64,000 bases of DNA from Monosiga brevicollis MX1 (taxonomy: Eukaryota > Opisthokonta > Choanoflagellata > Craspedida > Salpingoecidae), in contig NW_001865042.1 of NCBI RefSeq assembly GCF_000002865.3, positions 1,284,207 through 1,348,206 on the forward strand, written 5' to 3'. Every line of letters starts with the position of its first letter. Position 1 is the first letter of the stretch. This document shows, piece by piece, positions 45,724 through 56,240 of the stretch. A program made the translations under genes and the position numbers. Under the pieces are notes generated by a model that was given only the letters and a program-made list of their open reading frames with translations, was not told where the DNA came from and did no database searches.

Positions 45724-48490
45724 ATGAGCTCCTGGTCAACTTGGCCTTTTTTTCTGCAGCTTTTTGTAGTTTGGGTGGCGTACAATGGCATCCAGGTTGC
45801 CCTGCAGGCTGCCTTTGGTCGCCGTTACCGCTCCTTTCTTGAGGGCTGTGGCCTTAGCCTCGGGTCCTTTGGCTTTCGCTGGCATACTTCTCGGGCCGAT
45901 CGCCTAGCCGTCTTCATCTCACGATGGGGCGTCAACTTTTGGCGCCATTGGTTCGCGGTGGGCGGTCATGTCAGCGTGGCCATTATGGTTCTTGCCATTC
46001 TCCTCGTCTTCTATAACCTCGGCTCTCTGCTGATCGCTGTTCTCCACGCGGCCCTCGTTCAGTCGACTCGTGGCTTTTCTCGCCGTCTCAGCGAAGTCGA
46101 CCCTAACAATTACAGCGTCACCGGCAGCTCCGCGGGAGCACCGTCCACCGCACATCACCCGCCGAGCACAGAGGGGCTGGGGCATGAGCCAGTCATGATG
46201 GTCGTCCCCCTTATTCCCGGCGTCAACCTGCCCGTGAGCCATTTGGGCTACCTCATCGTTGCCGTGTTTATCAACGCCGTCCTTCACGAAATCGGTCACG
46301 CCGTGGCGGCGCGCTGTCAGGCCGTTTTTGTGCGCAGTGGCGGCGCCTTCTTCACCGTGGTCTATCCGGGAGCCTATGTCGAGCTCGACACGGAGCACCT
46401 TCAAAACTGCACCCCATTTCAACAGCTTCAAATTGCCGGCGCAGGCATATGGCACAACGTGATCCTCACACTCAGTGCCGCGCTCTTACTCATCATCTTT
46501 CCTGGTTCGTTGGCCTGACTTTCTGAGCCTCCTTACTCATACTCGCGGGCAGCTTTCACCTTTCTTCTCATGGCCGTGTCATCTTCTTTGGCCCATGTTT
46601 CTGCGTGCAGTGGTGATGAGCTGTTGCTACTCCCACCACAATGGAGTGGCCGTCATTTCCGTGCATCCACAGTCTCCGCTCTATGGCAGCGTCAGACCGG
46701 GTGACGTACTTCTTCGTGTTGGTGCGTGTTTCCTTGGCATCCCCGTTTACAAACAGCAGCACCGGTGCTTTGCTTGCAACACCACACCTTGGCCTGACAA
46801 ACACCCCCCATGTGCTGCGTTCATTCTGTTGCAGATGGTGACTGCGTTACAGAGACCATTGCGGACTGGAACGAGTGTCTGAGGAATGTCTTTGTGAGTA
46901 ATGACAAATTTGATTCTGGCCCTCTCTGATGCCGAATGAGCCACAGCCGTATCCTCACCATTTCGCTTCCATCTTCACCTTGGCTGGGGGTATCCACAGC
47001 ATCAATGGGACGACATGCGCCGACCAGGTCTCTGTGTATCCGAGCTGGCTCTGCAGCCGGCGCCGGGAGATACAGTTATGATTCATCACCCGGGCAACGA
47101 CTATGTGCGTGGTGACATTCGCGCTGTTCAACGCCTTGCCTTGTCTCTGGCCATCTTCTGCACTCATCAAAGCTGCTGCGTGACCACTCTGGGCAGGCCC
47201 AACCTCTAGAGTGTTGTGCCCCTGACTTGGAGAACAGCAGCTCCCAGTACGTGGTCCTTGCCCGCACCTCTGTTGTCCTGCATTGTTGCTGCATAGGTGT
47301 ATATCGCGTCTTCTGTTTCAACTCATGGCCTTGCCTGGTTCGACCGCGGCCACAGCTTGTGTTTTACGCACGCCGCTCTCGAGATGCGCAACCGTTTTCA
47401 CAATTTCAGCTGTCTGCCTGCCCGCCAGGTAACCTTGCATGCACTCAAACAAATGACAGTGTTTTTTTTTTCCCCTGTCTAACTTTGCGCTCACATGAGC
47501 CGGGTTTCGTTTTGTGTGTGGGATTTTTCTGCAATTTGCTCCCCTAAACTTTCTTTTGGCCTTGAAATCAGGTGTCAGAGGACGCCACGGCACGTTGTGT
47601 GCAGGACAGTGAATGCGAGCAGTCAGAAGTGTGCTTGCATAGCACCATTGAATCAGCGCAAACGTATGGACTGTGGATGCACCGTGCTTGATGCGTTGTC
47701 GGGAGGTGGCTCTTCTCATCCACCACATGTGGTATCACGGATTCGTCTCCAATTGCAGACGGTTTATCAGGCTCGACCGGTTTGGAAGTCGACCCGTGCT
47801 ATGGCTCGGCTCTGTGCAGGACCTTGCTCGGTTAGTTGGGGGCGACTGGCTGTACTGTCCTCTTATTTTTCCTTGGCTACTCTTTGTTGATGATGGCGCT
47901 CATGTGGTTGGACCCGATGTTTTTGAACACGGCCATGCCCCAGGTCGTTGGTCTTGTCCGATTACGTTCCCCGAGCAGGCTATAGTCTTCGCATGCCTCT
48001 TGTCCTGCGCACCTTTTTGCAGTACATGGTGATGGTGCGTACCAGCAGCTTGTGCGCTCTTTCCCTCTGGCAGGGCTTTTGTTGTGGTCGTTGTTGTTGT
48101 TGTTGCCTTTAAGTGCTGACGACTTGCACGCTGGGCCATCTCTCCTATGGGGCTATACCCCTTAGATTTCACCGAGTCTAGCCTTGGTGAACGCCCTGCC
48201 CTGCATCCAGTTTGATGGCGAGGTACGCGCCATGGGCAGGCTTGTTGACAGGGCGAGAGAAAAATTGTTTACCAGCGCCCGTGTGCACAAGCATCCGACG
48301 GCTGGGTCTCACGTCCTGCTGCTGTGGTGTCCAGCTCGTTCTCAACCAGGCCATGACGCTCTTGCTATCATCGAGTCGCTTTGACGAGGAGCGCCGTGTG
48401 TTCCTTGTGCATGCCATTGTGCTGCTCATGACCGCGGCTAGTGCGCTGCTGCTGGTTTGCAGCTTGATATGGCAGCTGGTCGTGACGTGA
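45724..48490 (+). CDS. MBTPS2: Site-2 protease, membrane-bound zinc metalloprotease
   Basis: S2P cuts membrane-bound transcription factors such as SREBP and ATF6 inside the Golgi membrane. Exon 1 (45724-46504) holds several hydrophobic segments and the zinc motif HEIGH in INAVLHEIGHAVAARCQAV. TVVYPGAYVELDTEHLQ and LQIAGAGIWHNVILTL follow, both close to animal S2P. Later short exons give the PDZ-like part (GVAVISVHPQSPLYGSVRPG, ~46612-46720), CVTETIADWNECLRNVF (human VTNVQDWNECL) and HQWDDMRRPGLCVSEL. Further exons carry CFTHAALEMRNRFHNFSCLP, CVQDSECEQSEVCLHS and RMPLVLRTFLQYM. The third zinc-ligand motif is NALPCIQFDGE (~48180-48222; human NAVPCFALDGQ), followed by a final hydrophobic exon ending LIWQLVVT. 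The Cys-rich luminal insert typical of animal S2P is present. Catalytic residues are intact. Middle exon borders are approximate. Confidence 0.9.
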
Positions 48491-48629
48491 TCTGCAAGCT
48501 CAGGTCACACACATGCGCACTGCTTGAACTGGACACCTTTTGGCGGGTGCCGATTGTCGTTTGAGCTGTGCTGGTTGCGTCTGCCTGTTAACTTATATAG
48601 TTTTGATTGTTTATTCACGAGAGGTATGA

Positions 48630-48671
48630 GAAAGAGTTAGAGAGAGAGAGAGAGAGGAGGAGGAGGAGAGA
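48630..48671. repeat. (GA)n/(GGA)n microsatellite
   Basis: Purine tract of GA units passing into GGA units, downstream of the site-2 protease stop. Confidence 0.85.
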
Positions 48672-49034
48672 GCTCGTGAGCTTGTATGGGGCGTGTGCCT
48701 GCCTTTGTCCTAGACTTGGAAGTTTGCCTCAACTCGAGCTTGGTGGCAAACTTTAATTCGTGGGGTTTTTTAGAGTCTTTTGTTACTGTTTCGCTAGGTT
48801 GTTCTTGTCTTGTGTGTCTGATTGCTGCGAGTGTTCATGGCTGCCAAGCTTGGCTTTGAAAAAAATGTGTCGTTCTTCCATGCCCACTGCGTGGGGTTGG
48901 GGTTTGAGCAAAGTAAGTGTGTCATGCCTGCACCACTCGTGCTGCGGCGCCTGTGTGGTGTGTGGTGCCCTTTTGATGAGGTCTCAAAGAGTTTATAATT
49001 GATGACACTGAAAAGCATCTGACATCTCGGGAAT

Positions 49035-49035
<1 letters not shown>

Positions 49036-49127
<92 letters not shown>
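49036..49127. repeat. (CA)n microsatellite, ~46 units
   Basis: A perfect CA dinucleotide array of about 92 bases. Perfect alternation of purine and pyrimidine can adopt Z-DNA, and the length is likely to vary between strains. Confidence 0.93.
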
Positions 49128-49374
49128 GTTTTCTTCGATTGGTTGCCTTTTGGCTTTTCTCTTCGTTTGGCAGTCTTTGGCGACGTACGTACGTACGTGA
49201 GGTCAACGGGGTTGGAGAGCAGGTGCGCGGGCAATGGGCGAGGCAGGGGGGTGGTGGTGATGGTGGTGTGAAGGGTTGAGACTTTTGGCAACCTCACAGC
49301 AAGCTAAACCGTCGAAATGGATGGCTGCTGCTTTGTTTTTTCATGGGGCTTTTTGCGCACGGTGACGACACAGG

Positions 49375-52261
49375 ATGGACAAGGAAGACCGGCTGAGCAA
49401 GGCCGAGGCACGTGTTCCGCTCATTGAGAGCGGCGAGGCCTCGGTCAACGGAACACTCGAAGATGAAGCTCTCAGCACCAGTGTGGTTGATAAACATCCC
49501 TCCAAGACCAAGTGAGTCAAGACCAGGGTGACGGCGTTTGAAGATTTTACCCATTGAGTGATGGAATGCTTTGATATGGCAGCGGGGCCCACCAGGGGGG
49601 ACAGCTGGATACGTTTGCCTCATTTCAAATCCTGCCTAGCCGTCTTGGACACGGGTTGGCCGTGGGTGGCATGCTATTGCTGTGCTCATGACGGTGTTGC
49701 TCATGCTTGTGCCCTCAGCTTTTTCGAGACAAACGTCAACTTTCTCAAGGGCAACATTGGCGCCGGGTTTCTCAGCCTCCCCTTTGCTTTTGCACATGCG
49801 GGTTATGCTGTACGTCCCATTGCCTGCATTCTCAGCGCACAATACAACATTTTGAGGCGATTACAACGGCGCAGTTGCGGGTTCCACCGATCACCGGGCA
49901 AAGCCTTTGCATCTGAGCCAAAGACGCTCGCTGGGCAGGAACCGGTGCACATACTCACTGGGAATGTCGGTCTGTGATACGTTGGTGTGTCGTTTACGGC
50001 GCAGGGGTCAATCATCTACCTCCTCTTAATCGCCCTGATCGCCGTGCATTGCATGCACATGTTGGTCAAGGTGAAGCAGCACCTGGCCGATCAGGGCTCG
50101 ACGGGATACCTCAGCTACGCTGATGTGGTACGCGCCTCGTTTGCCAGTTTCTTCCCACTCTGGTAGATATAGACAAAAAATGTGAATAGTTCTCACACAT
50201 GAAAACTTACCTTTTCGGGGTGCCTTCTATAGGCCGAGCGCACAATTGGCCGCTACGGTATCTATCTGGTCAACTTTGCCCTGCTCATCACTCAGTTTGG
50301 CTTCTGCTTGGTGTACATTCTCTTTATTGCGGACCATCTCAACGAGGTTTGTTCGAGTCGAGCTTGACCCCGCACCTTTATCTCTTGTCCTGGGCCTGTC
50401 TTTTGGCCTGCCTACCCCGGTTCGGACGCCACGTTTCCGTGCTCCATCATCTGACCTCAACTGTCATGGGCTCTCACAGTTGGCGAGCTCAATCAGCGTG
50501 CCGGCATATGCCCTGATTGTGTTGCCGGGCGCCATTCTGTTGACCTGGATCCGTGACTTCCGAACCATCGCCCCAACGTCAATCGTGGCCACACTCTGCC
50601 TCATCTTTAGTTTCATCGTCATCTTTGGTGTGTATGCGATCCCGCCCATCTTGTACATCAGCTTGCGCTGTTTGTAGCATGCCATGGTCTTTCTTGTTTT
50701 GAGTTGTTCTACCACACGAATCTCATGAATGCTGCGTTTTCGTCTGGCTTGTGTGCGGCTGGAATCGCTGTGCCTGTCTGTACCTGTGCCTGTACCTGTG
50801 CGTGTGCGTGTGCCCGTGCTGAATGCAGAGTTTGATATCTCGCACTTGAACAAGTCGGTGCAGGCGGATCCAACATGCCACAATAGTGCAGCCAACCAAA
50901 GTGCGAGCAACCACACGGTTGTGGGCAATGCTACGACCGATGCACCAGCTGCCGACTTCCATTGCCTCATGGCTCCGGAAGCCGTGGCCTTTATGAGCGT
51001 GTCGCAGCTCCCTATCTTCTTTGGCAACTCAATTTTTGCCTTTGAGAGCATCGGCCTTGTTCTTCCCATGGAGAACTCCATGTAAGCGCCAGCAGCATGC
51101 CTCCGTGTGTGTGTGGGGGTGGGGGTGGGGGGCTTTTGAAAGACCACGTGCGACGCCGTTTCTGCTCGTCATTGATGTCTCGCGGCGCGTACTGCCTTGA
51201 CTGACGGCAGGGCGGAACCGGAACGATTTGCGACGGTCATCAACATTGGCATGAGCGTGGTGGTGATTCTTTACGTGTCGTTTGGAGCATTGGGTTACAT
51301 GGTTTTTGGGGATGCCGTGCAGGGATCCATCACCCTGAATCTTCCGGATACGCCCATTTTCGACTCGGTGAAGATTGCGCTGTGCATTGCCCTGTTTCAG
51401 AGCATTGCCATCCAATTTTTCCCCGCCATCAATGTCCTCGAGCGTGCCTACATGCCAGTGTGAGTTTCAGCGTTGGCCGACCACATGGACGCGTTTGAAG
51501 TATCACCCGCTTTGTTTCATCTCCTGAGGGTCACCTCTAGTCGTTGCGGTTGCTTGTGGCTCATTTTGGTCATGTGTCGCGCATAGTGTGGAGCGCAATG
51601 TCAGGTCCAGGCTGCAGACACCGGTTCAGCTGGGGATTCGGTCCATCATCATGTGCATCTGTGGTTAGTTTTGCGGCCAAAATCAACGCAACAGCAAGTG
51701 TGGGGAGGCGAAAGTCAGACTTCTTGACTCCCACCTCTCAGGATGCCCACGGCGCTGTGGTGTGTCACTTCTTAAGTCTCACGTCTCACTTTGGACTTCT
51801 TTTTTGGTGTTTAGCTGGTTTGGCCATTGGTATCCCCAAGCTCGGTTTGGTCATCTCTCTGATTGGTCGGTTTCGATTCGGGAAGCTTCATCGCAGCAAT
51901 GTGTGGGATGGTTGTGTCACCCTTTGGTGATTGTGCAGAAAGCGTAAAGGTGATTGACAAAAAATATGCAATCTTTAACCCATGTAGGATCTCTGGGTGC
52001 GGCGCTTCTGGCCTTGATTTTCCCACCTCTCATGCATATGCGAACCTTTTGGCACGAAATGGGGCCAGTGGTCAAGAGCAAGGACATTTTCATTACGTTC
52101 TTTGGTGTTGTTGGTATGTGCGCCAGCGCCAGCTGCCAGTCGCAGATGGGCTACTTTACGATGCACAATCGCTGGACCTGTGGCTCATGCATGGTTGCGG
52201 CCTTTCACGTCTAGGTTGTATTGCGGGAACCTTTGTCAGTATCCAGTCGCTGGCGAGTTGA
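49375..52261 (+). CDS. Amino-acid/proton symporter of the SLC36 (PAT)/AVT family
   Basis: Multi-pass transporter of the amino acid/auxin permease superfamily, likely moving small neutral amino acids with protons across lysosomal/vacuolar or plasma membranes. About eleven exons give roughly 470 residues. They begin MDKEDRLSKAEARVPLIESG (cytosolic, acidic) and continue with the signature first helix FLKGNIGAGFLSLPFAFAHA. Further stretches are YLLLIALIAVHCMHMLVKVK, YGIYLVNFALLITQFGFCLV and LIVLPGAILLTWIRD. A luminal loop with several NxS/T sites (nt ~50826-50945) precedes FFGNSIFAFESIGLVLPMEN. The later helices are SVVVILYVSFGALGYMVFGD and GIPKLGLVISLIG, which joins SLGAALLALIFPPL across an intron (51858|52000, approximate). 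The last exon is the short CIAGTFVSIQSLAS. Roughly eleven hydrophobic segments fit the family. Substrate is not readable from sequence. Confidence 0.85.
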
Positions 52262-53025
52262 GCTGCTGGCGCCGGATCTCGTTTGGTGTTTCTTGCCTCG
52301 GGAAGCCAACGTAGAGATAGTGTTGAGTTTTTTTTTTTCTCCGTATGGCGGTACTCCTTCACATGGGGAGGTCTAGGTGCGCGCAGTGCGCACTGAGGTC
52401 TTGAATGGTCAATGGACCTTGCGACATGAACTGGGGTTGGGGTTTGAGTGCATGATCCCCACACCCCGACCGAGCCAATCGATTCATCTGCATCAGAATA
52501 CCAGTGGTTGCTTTTGCTTTGTTAAGAAGACCTGAGCAAAGCGGAAGAAGATGCTTTGGTGATTGTGGTCGCAGCGAGGCCAAGCATTTGTGTGCACACG
52601 CATGCGGCGCCTAAGGCAAATGATTGATCTAAAATTTGATGTGGGACAAGTCCATCTCGATCAATCAAGGCAAGGTGAGAGCCCGATGCCAGTGCTTTGG
52701 GGTTGGATAGCAAAGGCCGTGCACGTGGGCCGATTGCTTCTTGAAGCAGAGGATCATTGCTTCCGATAGTGGCTGTTTGCAAAAATGCTTCGTCCAGAGG
52801 GACGGCGTGATCGGCCGAAGGGAAGTTGCCAGCGGATGGTGTGCGCGAGTCGCCACGTCAGCTCTGGGAAGAGGGCAATAGATGGCTGTAGTGGGAGGCG
52901 GAAAGGGGTAAGACACGGGCACGTGTGTGGCGTGATGGGGACGGCGAGTCATGGGTTGTGTGCTCCATGAAGCCGTCGTGACACTGCCGTTTTGTGTGCG
53001 CGTGTGGCTGGAGGTTTTGGAGCCT

Positions 53026-53062
53026 TCCAATGTCGCAATCCAATGTCGCAATCGATGTCGCA
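53026..53062. repeat. Three tandem copies of a ~12-base CAATGTCGCAAT-like word
   Basis: The words CCAATGTCGCAAT, CCAATGTCGCAAT and CGATGTCGCAAT follow each other directly. A further GATGTCGCAATC copy lies at about 53268. Repetition of the same word twice in this upstream region could mark a binding site, but that is inference. Confidence 0.7.
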
Positions 53063-53496
53063 ATCCTTGCCTTCGTCATAGCAACAAAGTGTGACCTTAA
53101 TCACACTAGAGGACGTTGTATCGCATTTGACAAATTTTTAAGGCCAAAATGATAGGAGAGTATGTTGTAATCTCAACCTCGAACAATGCATGATTGCTTC
53201 ACCCAGAACCCATTCTCGTCGGGCCAGTGTGACAAAGCACACACACCACCTTCACACGCCACACCAACGATGTCGCAATCACCCCACCGATTACCCAATC
53301 TGCCACGCAGCCAAGCGACCACAAACAAAAGACCGCATCTGTCGGTGTGGTAAAGGTAAAGCAACTCGTCGACTAACCTCCTCACTCACCTCTCCTTCTT
53401 CTATGTGGAGCTGGAGTGCTTCCGTCTGGCAGTGGCAATTTCTTATCACTGTGCACTGGTTACAAAGGAGCTATTGGTACGTCAAGCCAGTGAGAT

Positions 53497-53513
53497 CCCC
53501 CCCCCCCCCCCCC
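53497..53513. repeat. Poly-C homopolymer
   Basis: A run of 17 C residues about 425 bases upstream of the PEPCK start codon. Confidence 0.85.
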
Positions 53514-53937
53514 ACCCTAGTAAAGGGAACGTGCCCGCAGTCCCCAGTGGTGGTGCCCGCGTCACTCCCCCGTGCCACGCGCGCACCCTTCCTCCTCCTC
53601 GTCTCTGCTTTGAAAACTCATCACCACCACGACTACCAATGCCATTTGGCTCCGCATCTAGGTCCCTTCTTTCGCTGCCTCTTTCTCTTCTTTCCCCTCC
53701 AACCAAACCACCAGGTAAAGGCACTGCAGCAGTACTTGTACTACAACGGCTCCTTCGCACGATCTTCCTTCCCTTCCACCTCCTCCCGCTCTCTCTTTCT
53801 TTGGGCGTTGATCGATCCCGAGAAGTATTTTTCTCTTTTCCCCCTCCACCATCTTGAAGCACGGGCTGGATCCCTCCAAGTCCAGTCTCACCTCCATTCT
53901 TGCCTCTCACACCCATCGATACACCACTGCCATTACA

Positions 53938-55810
53938 ATGCCTCCCGCAGCCATGCCCCAAGAGGACGTCGTCCTGCACAATGTGCCCATCAGCGTCACT
54001 GGCGCGGCCCGCATGGAGCAGAAGCTTGAGGACAAGCCTTACGGCGATCGCCCCATCTCTGGTATGTCATCCATCTTGACCGTTTCCCGCACTCTCGTGC
54101 CACGTCCCAACGTACACGACGAACGGTTTTCCCCCCTTGCCTTTTCCCCTTGCCTTTCCCCCCTTCACCCTCATGATCTCGCCTGTTTGGCTCCACGTGC
54201 CATGATTTGCAGCCGTGTCTGTGAACCCCTCTTCCCATGGCCTCGACACGTTGGGCATCGGCAACACGCTCGAGGAGCACTGGAACCTGCCCTCGGCGGC
54301 TCTCTACGAGCACGCCATTCAGCGCGGTGAGGGCCGCATCGTCCACCTTGGCCCCCTCTGCGTCCGCACTGGCAAGCACACGGGTCGTGCCGCTGGCGAC
54401 AAGTACTTTGTCAAGGAGCCCGGAAGCGAGGAGCACATTGCCTGGGGTGGCGGCAACCAGGAGATGTCCGAGCAGAACTTTGAGTGGCTCTACCGCAAGG
54501 CCACCGCCTACTACCAGAACCGCTCCGTCTACGTCATGGACGTCAAGGCTGGCCATGACAGCAAGAACTGCCTCCCCGCCCGCGTTGTCACCGAGACGGC
54601 CTGGCATGCCCTCTTCGTTCGCACCATGTTCATCCGTCCCGAGGACGAGGAACTGGGCGACCACGTGCCCCAGTTTACCGTGCTCCACGTGCCCGGTATG
54701 AAGGCCAACCCCGCCGAGGATGGCACCAAGTCAGAGACCTTTATCGCTCTTCACATGACCCGCCGCGTCGCCATTATCGGTGGCACCTTTTACGCTGGTG
54801 AGGTCAAGAAGTGCATCTTTACCGCCTGCAACTACTACTTTCCCCTCCGAGGCGTGCTCACCATGCACGCCGCCGCCAACATGGGCAAGGAGGGCGACGT
54901 TGCCGTCTTCTTTGGCCTCTCTGGCACTGGCAAGACGACCCTGTCGGCGGATCCGGAACGTGACATTATCGGTGACGACGAGCACTGCTGGAGCGATGAC
55001 ACCGTCTCCAACATTGAGGGCGGCTGCTACGCCAAGGTCATCCGCCTGAGCAAGGAGGCTGAACCCGATATCTGGCGCACCACCCGCCAGTTTGGCACCA
55101 TCATTGAGAACGTCGTGATGAACCCTGTCACGCGTCGCCTGGATTTGAGCGATGGCAGCATCACTGAGAACACTCGTGCGGCCTACCCGCTCCATTTCAT
55201 CAAGAACCGTCGCGAGGACGGTCTTGGTGGCATCCCCACCAACGTCGTCATGCTCACATGCGATGCCTTTGGCGTGCTGCCCCCCATCAGCAAGCTCACC
55301 GCGCACCAGGCCTCATTCTGGTTCCTCTCTGGCTACACTGCCAAGGTTGCCGGCACGGAGCTGGGCGTCAAGGAGCCCCAGGCCACCTTCTCGGCCTGCT
55401 TCGGTCTGCCCTTCATGCCCCTGCGTCCCACCGTCTACGCAAAGATGCTGCGCGAGAAAATCGAGAAGCACAACGTCCACGTCTGGCTTCTCAACACCGG
55501 CTGGACCGGTGGTGCCTACGGCGAGGGCAAGCGCTTCAGCATTCAGATGACTCGCAAGCTTCTTTCCTCGGCCCTCAACGGCCACCTCACTCAGGTCGAA
55601 TACACCACCGACTCCATCTTCAACCTCTCGTTCCCCAAGTCTTGCGAGGGCGTTGAGTCTGAGCTGCTTGACCCCCGCAACACCTGGTCGGACAAGGCTG
55701 CCTATGATAAGCAGGCCAAGTCCCTGGCTGCTGCCTGCGTCAAGGCGTTCAAGCCCTACGAGTCCCTCGTGGACCCGGCCGTGTTGGCTTCTGGTCCCAA
55801 GGCCGAGTAA
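53938..55810 (+). CDS. pckA: Phosphoenolpyruvate carboxykinase, ATP-dependent
   Basis: Converts oxaloacetate and ATP to phosphoenolpyruvate, CO2 and ADP, the first committed step of gluconeogenesis. Exons 53938-54061 and 54213-55810 join in frame to 573 residues, slightly longer than usual (~540) because of an N-terminal lead. Motifs of the ATP-type family are clear: CVRTGKHTGRAAGDKYFVKE, HMTRRVAIIGGTFYAGEVKK, the P-loop FFGLSGTGKTTLSADPER (around residue 273), IGDDEHCWSDDTVSNIEGG, ENTRAAYPLHFI, CDAFGVLPPISKLT and NTGWTGGAYGEGKRF. The GTP-type enzyme used by animals is unrelated at this level, so nucleotide class is secure. The ATG at 53938 has a suitable context and is followed by a short acidic leader (PQEDVVLHNVPISVTG). 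A cytosolic enzyme is likely. Strong codon bias toward C-ending codons suggests high expression. Confidence 0.95.
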
Positions 55811-56240
55811 GCTCCCTTGAGCCGAACTCCATCGTTTAAGGTTGCGACCCAACCCAGGCGTGCCGCTGGTTATGGCAACGCCTGATGTCTCAGTTTTTTT
55901 TTTTTTTTTGTTGTTGTTTCATTGACTCTGCGTTGCGACCAATTCAATGGTCGTTACGTTCTTTCCCGGCGTGCCGATTTGTCTTTCTGCCGGTTCTCTG
56001 TTTGTCTATTCCCCTCCTCCGCGCGGTGCGTGACAACCAACCTTCTCATTGGCTGTAGTGCTGCTTGCAACCTGCAAGCGTGCACAGCATCGAGAACCTT
56101 CAAAGAGCTTTTTTTTTTTAAAAATCATGAAATTGATATCCAGATTCCCATTTTTAGCCACAATCACGCGGGTCAAAGATATTGTGATACAGAAGACGGG
56201 CAGGGAGGGTCTGATGAAGCGCGCACTGGCAAGAGCGAGT
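55811..56240. other. Convergent intergenic region
   Basis: About 430 bases between the stop codons of PEPCK (+) and the PNKP-like gene (-), with T runs at 55893-55910 and 56108-56119. The space is too short to hold the polynucleotide kinase domain missing from the PNKP-like gene. Confidence 0.55.

Larger units (their letters stand above)
48491..49374. other. Intergenic region rich in microsatellites
   Basis: About 880 bases between two co-directional genes. It contains a GA/GGA tract (48630-48671), a long CA array (49036-49127), a short tandem ACGT run (49182-49198) and GT-rich sequence to 49270. No exon was recognised. Confidence 0.55.
52262..53937. other. Intergenic region upstream of PEPCK
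   Basis: About 1.7 kb, the longest gene-free stretch in the window. It contains repeated CAATGTCGCAAT-type words at 53026-53062, a poly-C run (53497-53513) and pyrimidine-rich sequence directly before the PEPCK start. The open frames here are low-complexity or motif-free. I see no gene in it. Confidence 0.5.

Noticed and set aside
48794-49297. 167-residue minus-strand frame with a long Cys-Val repeat
   Set aside because: It is translation of the CA microsatellite.
51864-51930. Coding continuation GFDSGSFIAAMCGMVV in the amino-acid transporter
   Set aside because: It resembles a membrane helix, but joining ISLIG to SLGAALLALIFPPL across an intron restores the conserved family sequence, so this is intron.
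53190-54029. 279-residue plus-strand open frame before and overlapping PEPCK exon 1
   Set aside because: It is out of frame with PEPCK, low in complexity (His/Thr/Ser/Pro-rich), and includes the poly-C run. No domain was recognised.
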